A DNA stretch of 52,344 nt from Parvibaculum sp036499025 (GCA_036499025.1 DASYEM010000020.1:1-52344), one strand, 5' to 3'; counted from the first letter of the stretch, positions 33,158-41,413 are shown. The notes: generated from the sequence alone by a model not told the origin. Made by a program: numbers and translations.

Positions 33158-34569
33158 AGGAACGCCTTCACTTCGGCATCGCCAAGGCGCGCGCCGGGCT
33201 GGGGCTGAACGATGGCGCAAAGCTGTTCGCCGAACTCGTCGTCGGGGATGCCGAAAACCGCGCAATCGGCGACGCCGGGCATCTTGTGAAGTTCGGCCTC
33301 GATCTCGGCGGGGTAGATATTGACCCCGCCCGAAATTACCACCTCGGCGGAACGTCCGCTGAGATAGAGAAAGCCGTCCTGATCGAGATAGCCGATATCG
33401 CCGAGCGAGATGAGGCCCTGTTTTTCCGAACGCCGACGCTTCTCATCGTCCTGATGATAGGTGAAGTCGGCATAATCCATCAGTCGGCAGACGATCTCGC
33501 CGCTCGCGCCCCGGTCGGCTTCCTTGCCGTTCTCGTCGAGCACACGCACCTGCGCGCCGGGCAATGCCTTGCCGACCGTGCCCTTGTGGCTCAGCCATTC
33601 CCTGGAGTCGCAAAAAGTAACCGCGCCGGTTTCCGTGCCGCCGTAATGCTCGGTGACGATCGGTCCCCACCAGTCGATCATCGCCTGCTTGACGTGAACG
33701 GGGCAGGGCGCCGCGCCATGCATGACGAATTGCAGCGAGGATGTGTCGTATTTGCGCCGCACTTCTTCGGGCAACTTCAGCAGCCGCACGAAATGCGTCG
33801 GCACCGCGAGCAAATGCGTCACCCTGTAAGTCTCGATCAGGCGCAGCATTTCTTCGGGATCGAAACGCGGGAGAAGAATCTGGTTCGCGCCGATGCGGAA
33901 GAAATAATTCACCCAGCCGTTCGGCGTCGAATGATACATCGGCCCGCCAGCCATCGCGACGATCTGTTCCGGCCTGTCCTCCCAGCCCTCGACGCCGAAT
34001 ATCCTGGAAATCATTTGCAGGCCCGCCGCCGCCTGCTCCGCTGTCGGCGGTTGACGCCGCACGCCCTTGGGGTGGCCCGTCGTGCCGGACGTATAGATCA
34101 TCGATCCGGGTGGCTCGGCGGGCCCTTCGGTTCTCGGCGGAAATTGCGCGAGCCATCGGCTCCACTCGGTCGCGCCCGCGGGCAAACGTCCGGCATCCGG
34201 CGGCAGTTTGTATTCGGCGATAATCTCGGGCGGCGTCTCGACGACGAACACGGGAATGCCCGAGGGCAGCGCATGCGCGATGCCCGCATGGAGATCGGAA
34301 TGAATGACGATGGCCTTGGCGCCTGAATTCCCGAAGACGTAACGCGCTTCTTCCGCCGAGTTGTGCCAATTGACCGGCGTGAGATAGGCGCCGACGAGGC
34401 CCGCGGCGACCGATGCTTCCAGAAAGGCAAAGTCGTTTCTGAGATAGACCGCCACCACATCGCCCGCGCCGATGCCGAGCGATGCAAACCCGGAGCCCGC
34501 GCGCGCGGCGCGCTCCGCGATTTTCGGCACGTCGACCATCCGCGCGCCGGACCTCAGCCAGGCTGTCAT
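33022..34569 (-). CDS. Acyl-CoA synthetase, tandem paralogue 1
   Basis: ANL-superfamily acyl-CoA synthetase of 515 aa that forms acyl-adenylate then acyl-CoA. Motifs: MIYTSGTTGHPKGVRR (A3, near 174), EHYGGTETGAV (A5, near 313), ISLGDIGYLDQDGFLYLSGR (A7-A8, near 398) with VISGGVNIYPAEIE, and the A10 lysine in LPREDSGKIFKR near 500. It is closely related to the next gene and to the 31.8-kb remnant. The group resembles bacterial synthetases for aryl or branched short acids (for example bile-acid or phenylpropanoid type) but the substrate cannot be fixed. It begins 58 bp after the upstream paralogue, consistent with one transcript. Confidence 0.9.
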   Translation of the reverse strand: MTAWLRSGARMVDVPKIAERAARAGSGFASLGIGAGDVVAVYLRNDFAFLEASVAAGLVGAYLTPVNWHNSAEEARYVFGNSGAKAIVIHSDLHAGIAHALPSGIPVFVVETPPEIIAEYKLPPDAGRLPAGATEWSRWLAQFPPRTEGPAEPPGSMIYTSGTTGHPKGVRRQPPTAEQAAAGLQMISRIFGVEGWEDRPEQIVAMAGGPMYHSTPNGWVNYFFRIGANQILLPRFDPEEMLRLIETYRVTHLLAVPTHFVRLLKLPEEVRRKYDTSSLQFVMHGAAPCPVHVKQAMIDWWGPIVTEHYGGTETGAVTFCDSREWLSHKGTVGKALPGAQVRVLDENGKEADRGASGEIVCRLMDYADFTYHQDDEKRRRSEKQGLISLGDIGYLDQDGFLYLSGRSAEVVISGGVNIYPAEIEAELHKMPGVADCAVFGIPDDEFGEQLCAIVQPQPGARLGDAEVKAFLRGKVASYKVPRRVEFRAELPREDSGKIFKRKLREPFWEAAGRKI

Positions 34570-34627
34570 CCAGTCCTCCCAGACTTCGGCCTGGCCGATC
34601 GGGCGATACGCGCCCGAATGCGAGGCT

Positions 34628-36178
34628 CTATATCGTTCTTCCCGCGCCCTCCCAGAAGGGTTCGCGCAGCTTGCGCTTGAAAATCTTGCCCGAGTCCTCG
34701 CGCGGAAGATCGATGCGGAATTCGACGCGCTTTGGCACTTTGTACCCGGCGATGCGCTCGCGCAAGAAAGCCTTCACGTCGCTCTCGCCAATATCCGCGC
34801 CCGCCGCTTTCTGCACGATGGCGCACACTTGCTCGCCGAATTCCTCGTCGGGAATGCCGAAGACCGCGCAGTCGCCGACACCGGGCATCTTGTGCAACTC
34901 GGCTTCGATTTCGGCGGGGTAGATGTTGACGCCGCCGGAAATGATCATGTCCTTGGCGCGGTCGCAGAGATAGAGAAACCCGTCCTCGTCGAGATAGCCG
35001 ACGTCGCCGAGCGAGATCAGGCCCGCCTTTTCCGCTTTGCGGCGTTTCTCGTCGTCGCGGTGATAGGTGAAGTCGGGGATGGTGTGGGTGCGGCAGATGA
35101 TTTCGCCGGTCGCGCCTTTGTCGACTTCCTTGCCGCTCTCGTCGATGATGGAAACCTGCGCGCCATCGACCGCCTTGCCGACCGTGCCGGGATGCGCAAG
35201 CCATTCCTTTGAATCGCAGAAGACGACAGCGCCCGTTTCGGTGCCGCCGTAATATTCGTAAATCACCGGGCCCCACCACTCGATCATCGCCTGCTTCACA
35301 TGCACGGGGCAGGGCGCGGCGGCATGGACGACGAAGCGCAGCGAGGAGAGGTCGTATTTCTTTTTCACCTCGTCCGGCAGCTTGAGCAGCCGCACGAACA
35401 TGGTCGGCACCATATGCAGATGCGTGACCTTGTATGTGTCGATCAGCGCCAGAAGCTCTTCGGGATTGAAACGCGGCTGCAAGATCGCGCTTGCGCCGAC
35501 GCGGAACGCAAACAGACCATAGGCATTGGGCGCGGAGTGATACATCGGCCCCGTCACCACCGTCACCATATCGGACGGGTTGCCGAAGCGGGGATCGAAG
35601 CCCATCACGCCGCCGATCAGCTTCTGCCAGGCCTGCGCCTGCTCGGCATTGGGCCGCGCACGGCGCACGCCCTTGGGATGTCCCGTCGTGCCGGAGGTGT
35701 AGATCATCGTTCCCGGCGCTTCTTCCGCGCTTTTTTCTCTTGGCGGGAATTTCGCCAGCCATTCGCTCCACAAAGGAATGCCGGCGGGAAGGCGCGCGGC
35801 CTCATCCGACAGGCTATAGGCGGACATGATCTCGGGCGGCGTCTCGACGATGAAAACCGGAACGTCTTCGGGAATGGCGCGCGCAATCGGATGATAGAGA
35901 TCGGCGTGAATGACGATCGCCTTGGCCCCTGAATTCTCGAAAATATACGCCGCTTCGTCCGGCGAGTTGTGCCAGTTGGCGGGCGTCGAATAGGCGCCGA
36001 CGAGGCCGGCGGCAACGGACGCTTCAAAGAAGGCGAAGTCGTTGCGCAGGTAAACGGCGATGACATCGCCCGGTCCGATGCCGAGGCTCGCAAACCCCGA
36101 TGCCGCGCGTGCCGCGCGTTCCGCCAATGCCGCCACGTCGGAAACGCGCGCGCCCGACCTTACAAACCCAGTCATCAA
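34628..36178 (-). CDS. Acyl-CoA synthetase, tandem paralogue 2
   Basis: 516-aa paralogue of the downstream gene; by eye roughly two-thirds of residues agree. Complete motifs: MIYTSGTTGHPKGVRRARPN (A3), YEYYGGTETGAVVF (A5), LISLGDVGYLDEDGFLYLCDR with DMIISGGVNIYPAEIE (A7-A8) and the catalytic lysine in LPREDSGKIFKR. Both share the unusual S-G-A-R-V-x-D-V N-terminus and E-P-F-W-E-x-A-G-R C-terminus. Promoter not evident; the 216-bp gap upstream contains the divergent EcfG-type promoter of the small-gene cluster. Two near-copies and a remnant point to repeated tandem duplication. Confidence 0.9.
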   Translation of the reverse strand: MMTGFVRSGARVSDVAALAERAARAASGFASLGIGPGDVIAVYLRNDFAFFEASVAAGLVGAYSTPANWHNSPDEAAYIFENSGAKAIVIHADLYHPIARAIPEDVPVFIVETPPEIMSAYSLSDEAARLPAGIPLWSEWLAKFPPREKSAEEAPGTMIYTSGTTGHPKGVRRARPNAEQAQAWQKLIGGVMGFDPRFGNPSDMVTVVTGPMYHSAPNAYGLFAFRVGASAILQPRFNPEELLALIDTYKVTHLHMVPTMFVRLLKLPDEVKKKYDLSSLRFVVHAAAPCPVHVKQAMIEWWGPVIYEYYGGTETGAVVFCDSKEWLAHPGTVGKAVDGAQVSIIDESGKEVDKGATGEIICRTHTIPDFTYHRDDEKRRKAEKAGLISLGDVGYLDEDGFLYLCDRAKDMIISGGVNIYPAEIEAELHKMPGVGDCAVFGIPDEEFGEQVCAIVQKAAGADIGESDVKAFLRERIAGYKVPKRVEFRIDLPREDSGKIFKRKLREPFWEGAGRTI

Positions 36179-36277
36179 AGTCCCTCCCCGGGATGTCTGC
36201 TTCTTTGAAAAGAGTGTAGCAGGGGGATTTCGGCTGAAAACGGCAAAAGGAGGCTATCAACTAAATCGGTTCCCAAC

Positions 36278-36302
36278 GGAACCCGGCAAGCCTTCTGGCG
36301 TT
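36278..36302 (+). promoter_or_regulatory. EcfG-type (general stress sigma) promoter
   Basis: GGAAC (36278-36282), 16-nt spacer, CGTT (36299-36302). This matches the published alphaproteobacterial general-stress sigma EcfG consensus (GGAAC-N16-17-CGTT). It lies upstream of four tiny envelope genes and predicts a start ~85 nt before the ATG at 36395. The regulators (PhyR/NepR/EcfG) are not in this window. Confidence 0.75.
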
Positions 36303-36394
36303 TGTTTATGGAAACCGGCCTCTCGGCCAGTCATTCATGCAAGCGCCGTGAACGAGCATGGGGCGCTGCATCGGTTGTAAGGGAGTGAGACCCG

Positions 36395-36610
36395 ATGGCG
36401 ATCAGAACCAGGACGAAGCGTCTGCGCAAAGATGCCGAAGCGCTCAGGGACGACGCGCGCGATCTCGTCGAGGAGAGCTTTTCTCATCCCGCTGTTGACA
36501 GACTTGTCGATGCCATACGCGAACGTCCGGTCACGGCCGTCGTCGTTACCGCCGCGATCATGGCGCTCAGCGCGCGCTTCGTGGGCCGCGTCCGTCACTG
36601 GGGAGAATAA
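36395..36610 (+). CDS. Small basic DUF883-like membrane-tail protein
   Basis: 71 aa. A charged amphipathic N-terminal half (TRTKRLRKDAEALRDDARDL) precedes SHPAVDRLVDAIRERP and a C-terminal hydrophobic helix (VTAVVVTAAIMALSARFVG). The layout and the R-E-R-P-x-T-A motif before the helix resemble the ElaB/YqjD/DUF883 group of C-tail-anchored proteins, some of which bind ribosomes in stationary phase in E. coli (known for YqjD); here that role is inference. GGGAG precedes the ATG. First gene after the EcfG-type promoter. Confidence 0.75.
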   Translation: MAIRTRTKRLRKDAEALRDDARDLVEESFSHPAVDRLVDAIRERPVTAVVVTAAIMALSARFVGRVRHWGE

Positions 36611-36612
36611 AC

Positions 36613-36687
36613 ATGCGTTATCTGTTTCTCTGGATCGTCGGTGTGCCGATCCCCGTTCTGATCCTTATCTATTTCCTGTTCCATTGA
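36613..36687 (+). CDS. 24-residue hydrophobic mini-protein
   Basis: ATG two bases after the preceding stop, preceded by GGGGAGA that overlaps the end of that gene. The product is 24 residues: Met-Arg-Tyr, then an almost purely hydrophobic run with two prolines (VGVPIPVLILIYFLFH). One membrane-spanning helix would use the whole chain. Not recognised by name. Support is the good ribosome site, conserved spacing with its neighbours and the absence of alternative use of the 98-bp gap. It might also be non-coding. Confidence 0.5.
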   Translation: MRYLFLWIVGVPIPVLILIYFLFH

Positions 36688-36708
36688 CGGCTGCTGGGGA
36701 GAATAGTC

Positions 36709-36861
36709 ATGCGTCTTCTGCTTTTGATTTTGATCATTGTGCTGATTGTCGGCGCCTTGCCGACCTGGCCCTATAGCGCCGGCTGGGGCTATTACCCCAG
36801 CGGCGGCATCGGCACCCTTCTCGTCGTACTGCTTGTACTCGTGCTTCTCGGCGTCTTGTGA
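36709..36861 (+). CDS. DUF3309 family mini-protein
   Basis: 50 aa, highly hydrophobic: MRLLLLILIIVLIVGALPTW at the N-terminus, then PYSAGWGYYPSGG and a second hydrophobic run (LLVVLLVLVLLGVL). The P-Y-S-x-G-W-G-Y-Y-P-S-G-G turn between the two helices is diagnostic of DUF3309, a two-helix family common in alphaproteobacteria and typically stress-inducible; no biochemical function is known. GGGGAGA lies 9 nt before the ATG. It resembles its neighbour upstream in having M-R then Leu-rich start. Confidence 0.85.
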   Translation: MRLLLLILIIVLIVGALPTWPYSAGWGYYPSGGIGTLLVVLLVLVLLGVL

Positions 36862-36898
36862 CGTCATCTTTCCCTGAAAAGACCATGGAGTTCTGAAT

Positions 36899-37096
36899 AT
36901 GTTGCGCAAGGCAATGATCGGTATCGCTCTGACGCTTCCCCTCATGGGTGCGCTCGCGGCATGCGACGACAAAGGCCCGGCTGAAAAGGCCGGCGAAAAA
37001 GTCGATAACGCGGTCGATAACATGAAGGATGCGGTGAACCCGCAGGGTCCGGCTGAAAAGGCCGGCGAGAAGATCGACAACGCGACCGGCAACTGA
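36899..37096 (+). CDS. Small lipoprotein with an internal tandem repeat
   Basis: 65 aa with a type II signal peptide ending in the lipobox LGALAAC-like MGALAAC, so Cys-22 should be lipidated. The mature part is two near-identical copies of GPAEKAGEKxDNA separated by a VDNMKDAVNPQ linker. The product is acidic/basic and helical, entericidin-like in size and style, but not matched to a named family. GGAG is 8 nt before the start. The gene ends just before a strong terminator, so the four small genes form one transcript. Confidence 0.75.
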   Translation: MLRKAMIGIALTLPLMGALAACDDKGPAEKAGEKVDNAVDNMKDAVNPQGPAEKAGEKIDNATGN

Positions 37097-37119
37097 TCGC
37101 CGCACGCCGTTCCAGATAG

Positions 37120-37155
37120 GAGAGCCCGCCCGGTAAAGGCGGGCTCTCTGCTTTT
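37120..37155 (+). terminator. Strong rho-independent terminator of the small-gene cluster
   Basis: GAGAGCCCGCC (37120-37130) pairs perfectly with GGCGGGCTCTC (37138-37148) around a 7-nt loop, followed by TGCTTTT. It closes the EcfG-type transcript after the lipoprotein gene. Confidence 0.9.
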
Positions 37156-37158
37156 GGA

Positions 37159-38391
37159 TCAGCTGTAGCGGGCCTCCCGCTTGGCGCCCGTCGCGCCCGC
37201 CTTCACCTGATCGACCGCCCAGGCGAGATCGGCGAGGTATGTGTCGGCGACCTGAAGATGAAAAGGCGAGAGCATCAGGTGCAGGCCCTTGGGCTCCGTC
37301 GTCAGGCTCGTGAACCAGCCGCGTTCGAAAAGTTTTCCCCAGATCGCCATGCAATCGAGGTCGTCGCGCGTGAAGGCGATGAGGCCGAGCTGCGGTCGCC
37401 CGAGCACGCGGAAGCCGAGCGCCTTCACGCCTGCTTCGATCTTCTCGCGCGCATCGGTTACCTGTTTGTGTTTGGCCCGATACCCTTCGACGCCGAGGAA
37501 ATTCATCACGGCCCAGGCTGCCGCGATCGCGCCGCCGGGCCGCGTGCCCGCCAGCGTCGGCGTTACCATGCGCCCGCCCGGCCAATTATCCGTATCGAAG
37601 ATCATATGGGCGCGCAGCGCGTCCGAGCGGAACAGCACGGTGGACGCGCCCTTGGCGCAATAGCCGTATTTATGCAGATCCGCCGATATCGACGAAACGC
37701 CCGGCACTTCAAAATCGAAAGGCGGAACGTCGCCGCCATTCATTCGCACGAAAGGCGCGATATAGCCGCCGACGCAAGCATCCACGTGGAGCCAGAGCCC
37801 GCGCGCTTGCGCCAGCGCGCCGAGCTTTTCAATGGGATCGATGAGCCCATAGGGAAAACACGGCGCGGAGCCGACGATCATCACGGTGCGCTCGTCCGCC
37901 GCCTTGCCCATCGCCTCGACATCGGCGAGGAAGTCGGCGCCGAGCGCCACGCGCCGCACCTCGATCTCCATCACCTTGGCCGCCTTGTCGAAAGCCGGAT
38001 GCGCCGAATAGGGCAGCACGACATTGGGTATGCCGGTCATGCTTTTTTCTTTTCGCGCGAAATCCCGCGCGGTCTTCATCGCCATCGTGATCGAATCCGT
38101 GCCGCCCGACGTGATGTTGCCCGCCGCGCCCTCAGGCGCATGAAGCAGCGACAGACCCATCGCCACGACTTCGTCTTCCATCTTCTTCAGGCTCGGAAAG
38201 GCCATCGGCCCGAGGCCGTTTTCCGACTGGAACAGCGCATAGGCTTCTTTCTGCACGCGTTCGACATCCGGCCCTGCATTGAAGACATAGACGGCGGTCT
38301 TGCCGTCGCGCCATTTGACGTCGTTCTGGCCCCGCGTCTGCATCTCGCGCTTGAGGCTTTCCCAGTCGGTCCCTTTGGTGGGCATAGGCAT
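37159..38391 (-). CDS. PLP-dependent decarboxylase/lyase, sphingosine-1-phosphate-lyase-like
   Basis: Group II PLP-dependent enzyme of 410 aa. PLP features: TSGGTDSITMAMKTAR (phosphate cup, near residue 101), HVDACVGGYIAPF (Asp pairing with the pyridine N, near 215), and the Schiff-base lysine in SISADLHKYGYCAKG (near 246-260), which follows the S-x-D-x-H-K-Y-G signature of sphingosine-1-phosphate lyase rather than of glutamate decarboxylase. Bacterial relatives occur in sphingolipid producers, but no sphingolipid genes are here, so the substrate may be another amino compound. I start at 38391 (M-P-M-P-T-K-G). Divergent from an enoyl-CoA hydratase. Confidence 0.85.
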   Translation of the reverse strand: MPMPTKGTDWESLKREMQTRGQNDVKWRDGKTAVYVFNAGPDVERVQKEAYALFQSENGLGPMAFPSLKKMEDEVVAMGLSLLHAPEGAAGNITSGGTDSITMAMKTARDFARKEKSMTGIPNVVLPYSAHPAFDKAAKVMEIEVRRVALGADFLADVEAMGKAADERTVMIVGSAPCFPYGLIDPIEKLGALAQARGLWLHVDACVGGYIAPFVRMNGGDVPPFDFEVPGVSSISADLHKYGYCAKGASTVLFRSDALRAHMIFDTDNWPGGRMVTPTLAGTRPGGAIAAAWAVMNFLGVEGYRAKHKQVTDAREKIEAGVKALGFRVLGRPQLGLIAFTRDDLDCMAIWGKLFERGWFTSLTTEPKGLHLMLSPFHLQVADTYLADLAWAVDQVKAGATGAKREARYS

Positions 38392-38434
38392 GATGATTTT
38401 CCGATTTGATGGGTTCGGGCGCGAAGTTGGCGGA

Positions 38435-38462
38435 TTGAGTGCGTCCCCTTCGGGTTTATACT
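38435..38462 (+). promoter_or_regulatory. Promoter of the enoyl-CoA hydratase gene
   Basis: TTGAGT (38435-38440), 16-nt spacer, TATACT (38457-38462), followed 40 nt later by the ATG. The -10 matches five of six bases. It lies in the 111-bp divergent region next to the PLP-enzyme start. Confidence 0.6.
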
Positions 38463-38502
38463 CCCCCAAAACAGTATTGCGCAAAAACAAAGGGAGGTAG
38501 CC

Positions 38503-39351
38503 ATGAGCCAGTACGAGGACCTCATTTACGAGGTGAAGGATCGCGTCGCAATCCTCACCCTGAACCGGCCGGACAAACTCAACGCCTGGACGGCCGCGAT
38601 GGAAAAGAGCATCAAGCGCGCGCTTGCCGCCGCCGTGCAGGACGAGGCGGTGCGCGTCATCGTCATCACCGGCGCGGGACGCGGCTTCTGCGCCGGCGCC
38701 GACATGAATCTTCTTCAGCAGATCAAGCCGGCCAACTGGGAAGATCGCGAACTCGCAAACGCGGCGCGCGAAGAAACATTCAACTTCAACAGCGGCCTCG
38801 GCCCGGACGTCACGCAGCATTATGGCGGGCGCTTCGGCTATCTCTTTCAGGTGAAGAAGCCGATCATCGCGGCCATCAACGGGCCGGCGGCGGGCCTTGG
38901 CCTCGTCTTCGCGCTTTATGCCGACCTGCGTTTTGCCGGCTCCGATGCGAAGTTCACGACGGCCTTCGCACAGCGCGGCTTGATTGCGGAACATGGCATT
39001 TCGTGGCTGCTGCCGCGTCTCGTCGGCCCGGCCAACGCGCTCGATCTTTTGTTGTCCGCCCGCAAGGCGACGGCGGCGGAAGCCGAACGGATGGGCCTCG
39101 TCAACAAGGTCTTCGAGCAGGAAAATTTCGTCGGCGCGGTGATGGACTACGCAAAGACGCTGGCTGAAACCGTCTCGCCGCGTTCGATGGCCGTGATGAA
39201 GGCGCAGGTATGGAAGTCTCTCTTCCAGAGCTTCGACGAAGCCGTCGAGGTCGGCGACAAGGAGATGCAAGGCAGCTTCGCCACCGCCGACTTCAAGGAA
39301 GGCGTCGCTCACTTTGTCGAGAAGCGCAAAGCGAATTTCACCGGCAAGTAA
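38503..39351 (+). CDS. Enoyl-CoA hydratase/isomerase family protein
   Basis: Crotonase-fold protein, 282 aa. The N-terminal NRPDKLNAW, the oxyanion-hole motif AGRGFCAGADMNLL (near residue 62) and the second GPAAGLGLVFALYADLRFAG oxyanion glycines (near 128) are intact. The general-base Glu in FAQRGLIAEHG (near 163) is present, so hydratase activity is plausible; the family also holds isomerases and dehalogenases. GGGAGG lies 5 nt before the ATG. A bidirectional terminator separates it from the TonB-receptor gene that converges on it. Confidence 0.9.
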   Translation: MSQYEDLIYEVKDRVAILTLNRPDKLNAWTAAMEKSIKRALAAAVQDEAVRVIVITGAGRGFCAGADMNLLQQIKPANWEDRELANAAREETFNFNSGLGPDVTQHYGGRFGYLFQVKKPIIAAINGPAAGLGLVFALYADLRFAGSDAKFTTAFAQRGLIAEHGISWLLPRLVGPANALDLLLSARKATAAEAERMGLVNKVFEQENFVGAVMDYAKTLAETVSPRSMAVMKAQVWKSLFQSFDEAVEVGDKEMQGSFATADFKEGVAHFVEKRKANFTGK

Positions 39352-39365
39352 TCCAGTGAAACAAA

Positions 39366-39401
39366 AAGGGCGCGGGACTTGATTCCCGCGCCCTTCTTTT
39401 T
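39366..39401. terminator. Bidirectional rho-independent terminator
   Basis: A 12-bp stem, AAGGGCGCGGGA with TCCCGCGCCCTT, and a 6-nt loop, flanked by A-run on one side and CTTTTT on the other. It can end both the enoyl-CoA hydratase (+) and the TonB-receptor (-) transcripts. Confidence 0.9.
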
Positions 39402-39412
39402 GGGACGACGCC

Positions 39413-41413
39413 TTAGAACGTCACGGCGACGCCCGCCAATGCCTCGATGCCCGGCGCGGCAAACCCGTTCGCCGGTTCGTAATCCCGATTGAAGAGATTA
39501 TTGACCTTGGCCGTCAGTTCGACCGCCTTGGACAGCTTGTGCGACACCGCGATATTGGTCACCGAGTAGCCAGCCTGCTTGCCATACAGGTTGGGAAAGA
39601 CGCCATCGCGCAGCACATCCATATATTGTCCGACCCAGAGCACGTCGGCGCTGATGGTCGTTGCCTCGGTGACGCTCCAGGCCGTGGTGAAGTCGACCTG
39701 ATGACGCGGCCTGCGCAATTGCGGCTCGATCGTATTCGCATCGACAATCGTGAACGTGTAGTCGATGCGCGCCGTCAGGGAAGCGAAGGGGTTCGCTTCG
39801 ACAAATGCCTCGACGCCATGCGTCTTGAACGCTTGCGTATTGACGCTGGTGGAGGTGGTTGCGGTCGGATAGACGACGACGATGCCGTCCTGCACATCGT
39901 TGTGGAACCAGGTTGCGCCGGTGCGGAGCAGATCGTCGAACAGACCTTGCTCTATGCCGACATCCCAGCCCTTGCTCTTTTCGGCCTTGAGGTCTGGATT
40001 GCCGATATAGGCGCCGGGCCCGAAGGAAGAACTGTAGGGCGAAAAGCCGAAGCGCTGATAGAGCGACGGCACCTTGAAGCCCGTGCCGTAGCTCGCCGTC
40101 AGCCGCGTGTCGGTTTCAGGTTGGTAATAGCCCGGCGCAATCGTATAGCTGAACCGGTCGTCGAAATTCGCGGGCATGTCGTAACGCGCGCTGACCGTCG
40201 CAAAAAACCGCGCGCCAAACGTCTGCCGATCCGACGCCGCCAGCGCATAGGCATGGGTTTGCGCCGAAGAATCTGGATACTGGATATAGCCTCCGCCGAA
40301 ATCGCGGAAGCCGTTCTCGACAAATTCCTCGTGGGAATAGTTTCCGCTCAAGGAAAATGTGTTGCTGTCCGTGACATCGAAGACGTTGTCGAGGCTGGTG
40401 TCGATCCGCTCGCTATTGTCGTTCACTTCGCCCGATATGTCGGGCAGAAGGGCGTCGCCGAAATTCTCGCTCTTCGTCGCATAGCGCGTATAGGAGAGCT
40501 TCAGTTTCGGCCGCCAGCGGCCATCCATGAAACGGCCGGCAATGTCGCCCGATGCCGAAAACTGGCGCGTGCGCGAATGGTCGTTCAGGTCTTCATAGAC
40601 GGCGGTGAAGAGCGCGTCATATCCGCCTTCATCAAGGTCCGACCGGGAATCATTATACTGCGTGAAGAACGACGCCGTCAGATTGTCGCTGAGCGCCGTA
40701 TCGAAATGCGCCGAGAGATTGACGTTCTCGGCATTGTCCTGCTCCTTGTCGGCCCCGAAACGCAGACGCTCCGGCGTGATGTCGTTGCCGTCTGTGGCTT
40801 GCCGCGCCGCCGAGAAGAAATAATTCGTCTTGCCGAAACTGCCGCCCGATGTGGCGCTCGTGTTGATCGAGCCGAGCGTGCCCACCTCCACGCGCGCCGT
40901 GGTCTGGGGTGCGCCGCCGCCCGTCTTGGTGATGATGTTGATGACGCCGCCGATTGCCTGGCTGCCGTAAAGTGCGCTTTGCGGGCCGCGCACGATTTCG
41001 ATGCGTTCGACATTTTCGAGCGTGAAGGAAGCGAGGTTGAACGCCCCGTTCGACGACGAGGGATCGCTGATCGGCTGACCGTTCAAAAGAAACAGCGTGT
41101 GGTTTGAATTCATGCCGCGCGTGAAAACCGATGCGGCGGTGCCCCGACCGCCCGACTGCACGACATTCGTGCCCGGCGCGCCGTGTAGCGCGTCGGTCAA
41201 GGTGCGATATTGATGCGTTGCGATCTGTTCGGCGGTGATGATCGTGTAGGAGCTCGTGGCTTCCTTCGTCGGCAGCGGTTCCGCGCCCGCCGTAATCAGA
41301 AGCTCGGGCGTGGTTACCGCCGTGTCGGCGGCGAAAGCGGGGCCGGCGAGCAGCGCGGCAAATCCCAGGGCAGCCGCGCTCAGGCGACGCCCATCTGGCG
41401 TTGAGTTGTTCAT
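39413..41413 (-). CDS. TonB-dependent receptor, BtuB-like (corrinoid uptake)
   Basis: Outer-membrane receptor of 666 aa for TonB-powered import. A signal peptide (residues 1-28, ALLAGPAFA) is followed by a TonB-box-like ELLITAGAEP, a plug domain (about 45-170: ITAEQIATHQYRTLTDALHGAPGTNVV, RGMNSNHTLFLLNGQPI, IEIVRGPQSALYGSQAIGG) and a 22-strand barrel to the C-terminal aromatic ending GVAVTF. I start at ATG 41413, preceded by GAGGGGG. The cobalamin riboswitch upstream makes vitamin B12 or a related corrinoid the natural ligand; plug and barrel sequence alone would leave this open. No btuF/C/D transporter lies nearby. Confidence 0.93.
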   Translation of the reverse strand: MNNSTPDGRRLSAAALGFAALLAGPAFAADTAVTTPELLITAGAEPLPTKEATSSYTIITAEQIATHQYRTLTDALHGAPGTNVVQSGGRGTAASVFTRGMNSNHTLFLLNGQPISDPSSSNGAFNLASFTLENVERIEIVRGPQSALYGSQAIGGVINIITKTGGGAPQTTARVEVGTLGSINTSATSGGSFGKTNYFFSAARQATDGNDITPERLRFGADKEQDNAENVNLSAHFDTALSDNLTASFFTQYNDSRSDLDEGGYDALFTAVYEDLNDHSRTRQFSASGDIAGRFMDGRWRPKLKLSYTRYATKSENFGDALLPDISGEVNDNSERIDTSLDNVFDVTDSNTFSLSGNYSHEEFVENGFRDFGGGYIQYPDSSAQTHAYALAASDRQTFGARFFATVSARYDMPANFDDRFSYTIAPGYYQPETDTRLTASYGTGFKVPSLYQRFGFSPYSSSFGPGAYIGNPDLKAEKSKGWDVGIEQGLFDDLLRTGATWFHNDVQDGIVVVYPTATTSTSVNTQAFKTHGVEAFVEANPFASLTARIDYTFTIVDANTIEPQLRRPRHQVDFTTAWSVTEATTISADVLWVGQYMDVLRDGVFPNLYGKQAGYSVTNIAVSHKLSKAVELTAKVNNLFNRDYEPANGFAAPGIEALAGVAVTF

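Noticed and set aside
38392..39312. Upstream extension of the PLP enzyme frame across the enoyl-CoA hydratase
   Set aside because: The extra 307 codons are antisense to the hydratase and lack similarity; true start is near 38391.
39539..41107. 522-codon open frame opposite the TonB receptor
   Set aside because: Shadow of a real gene; Arg-rich, no domain.
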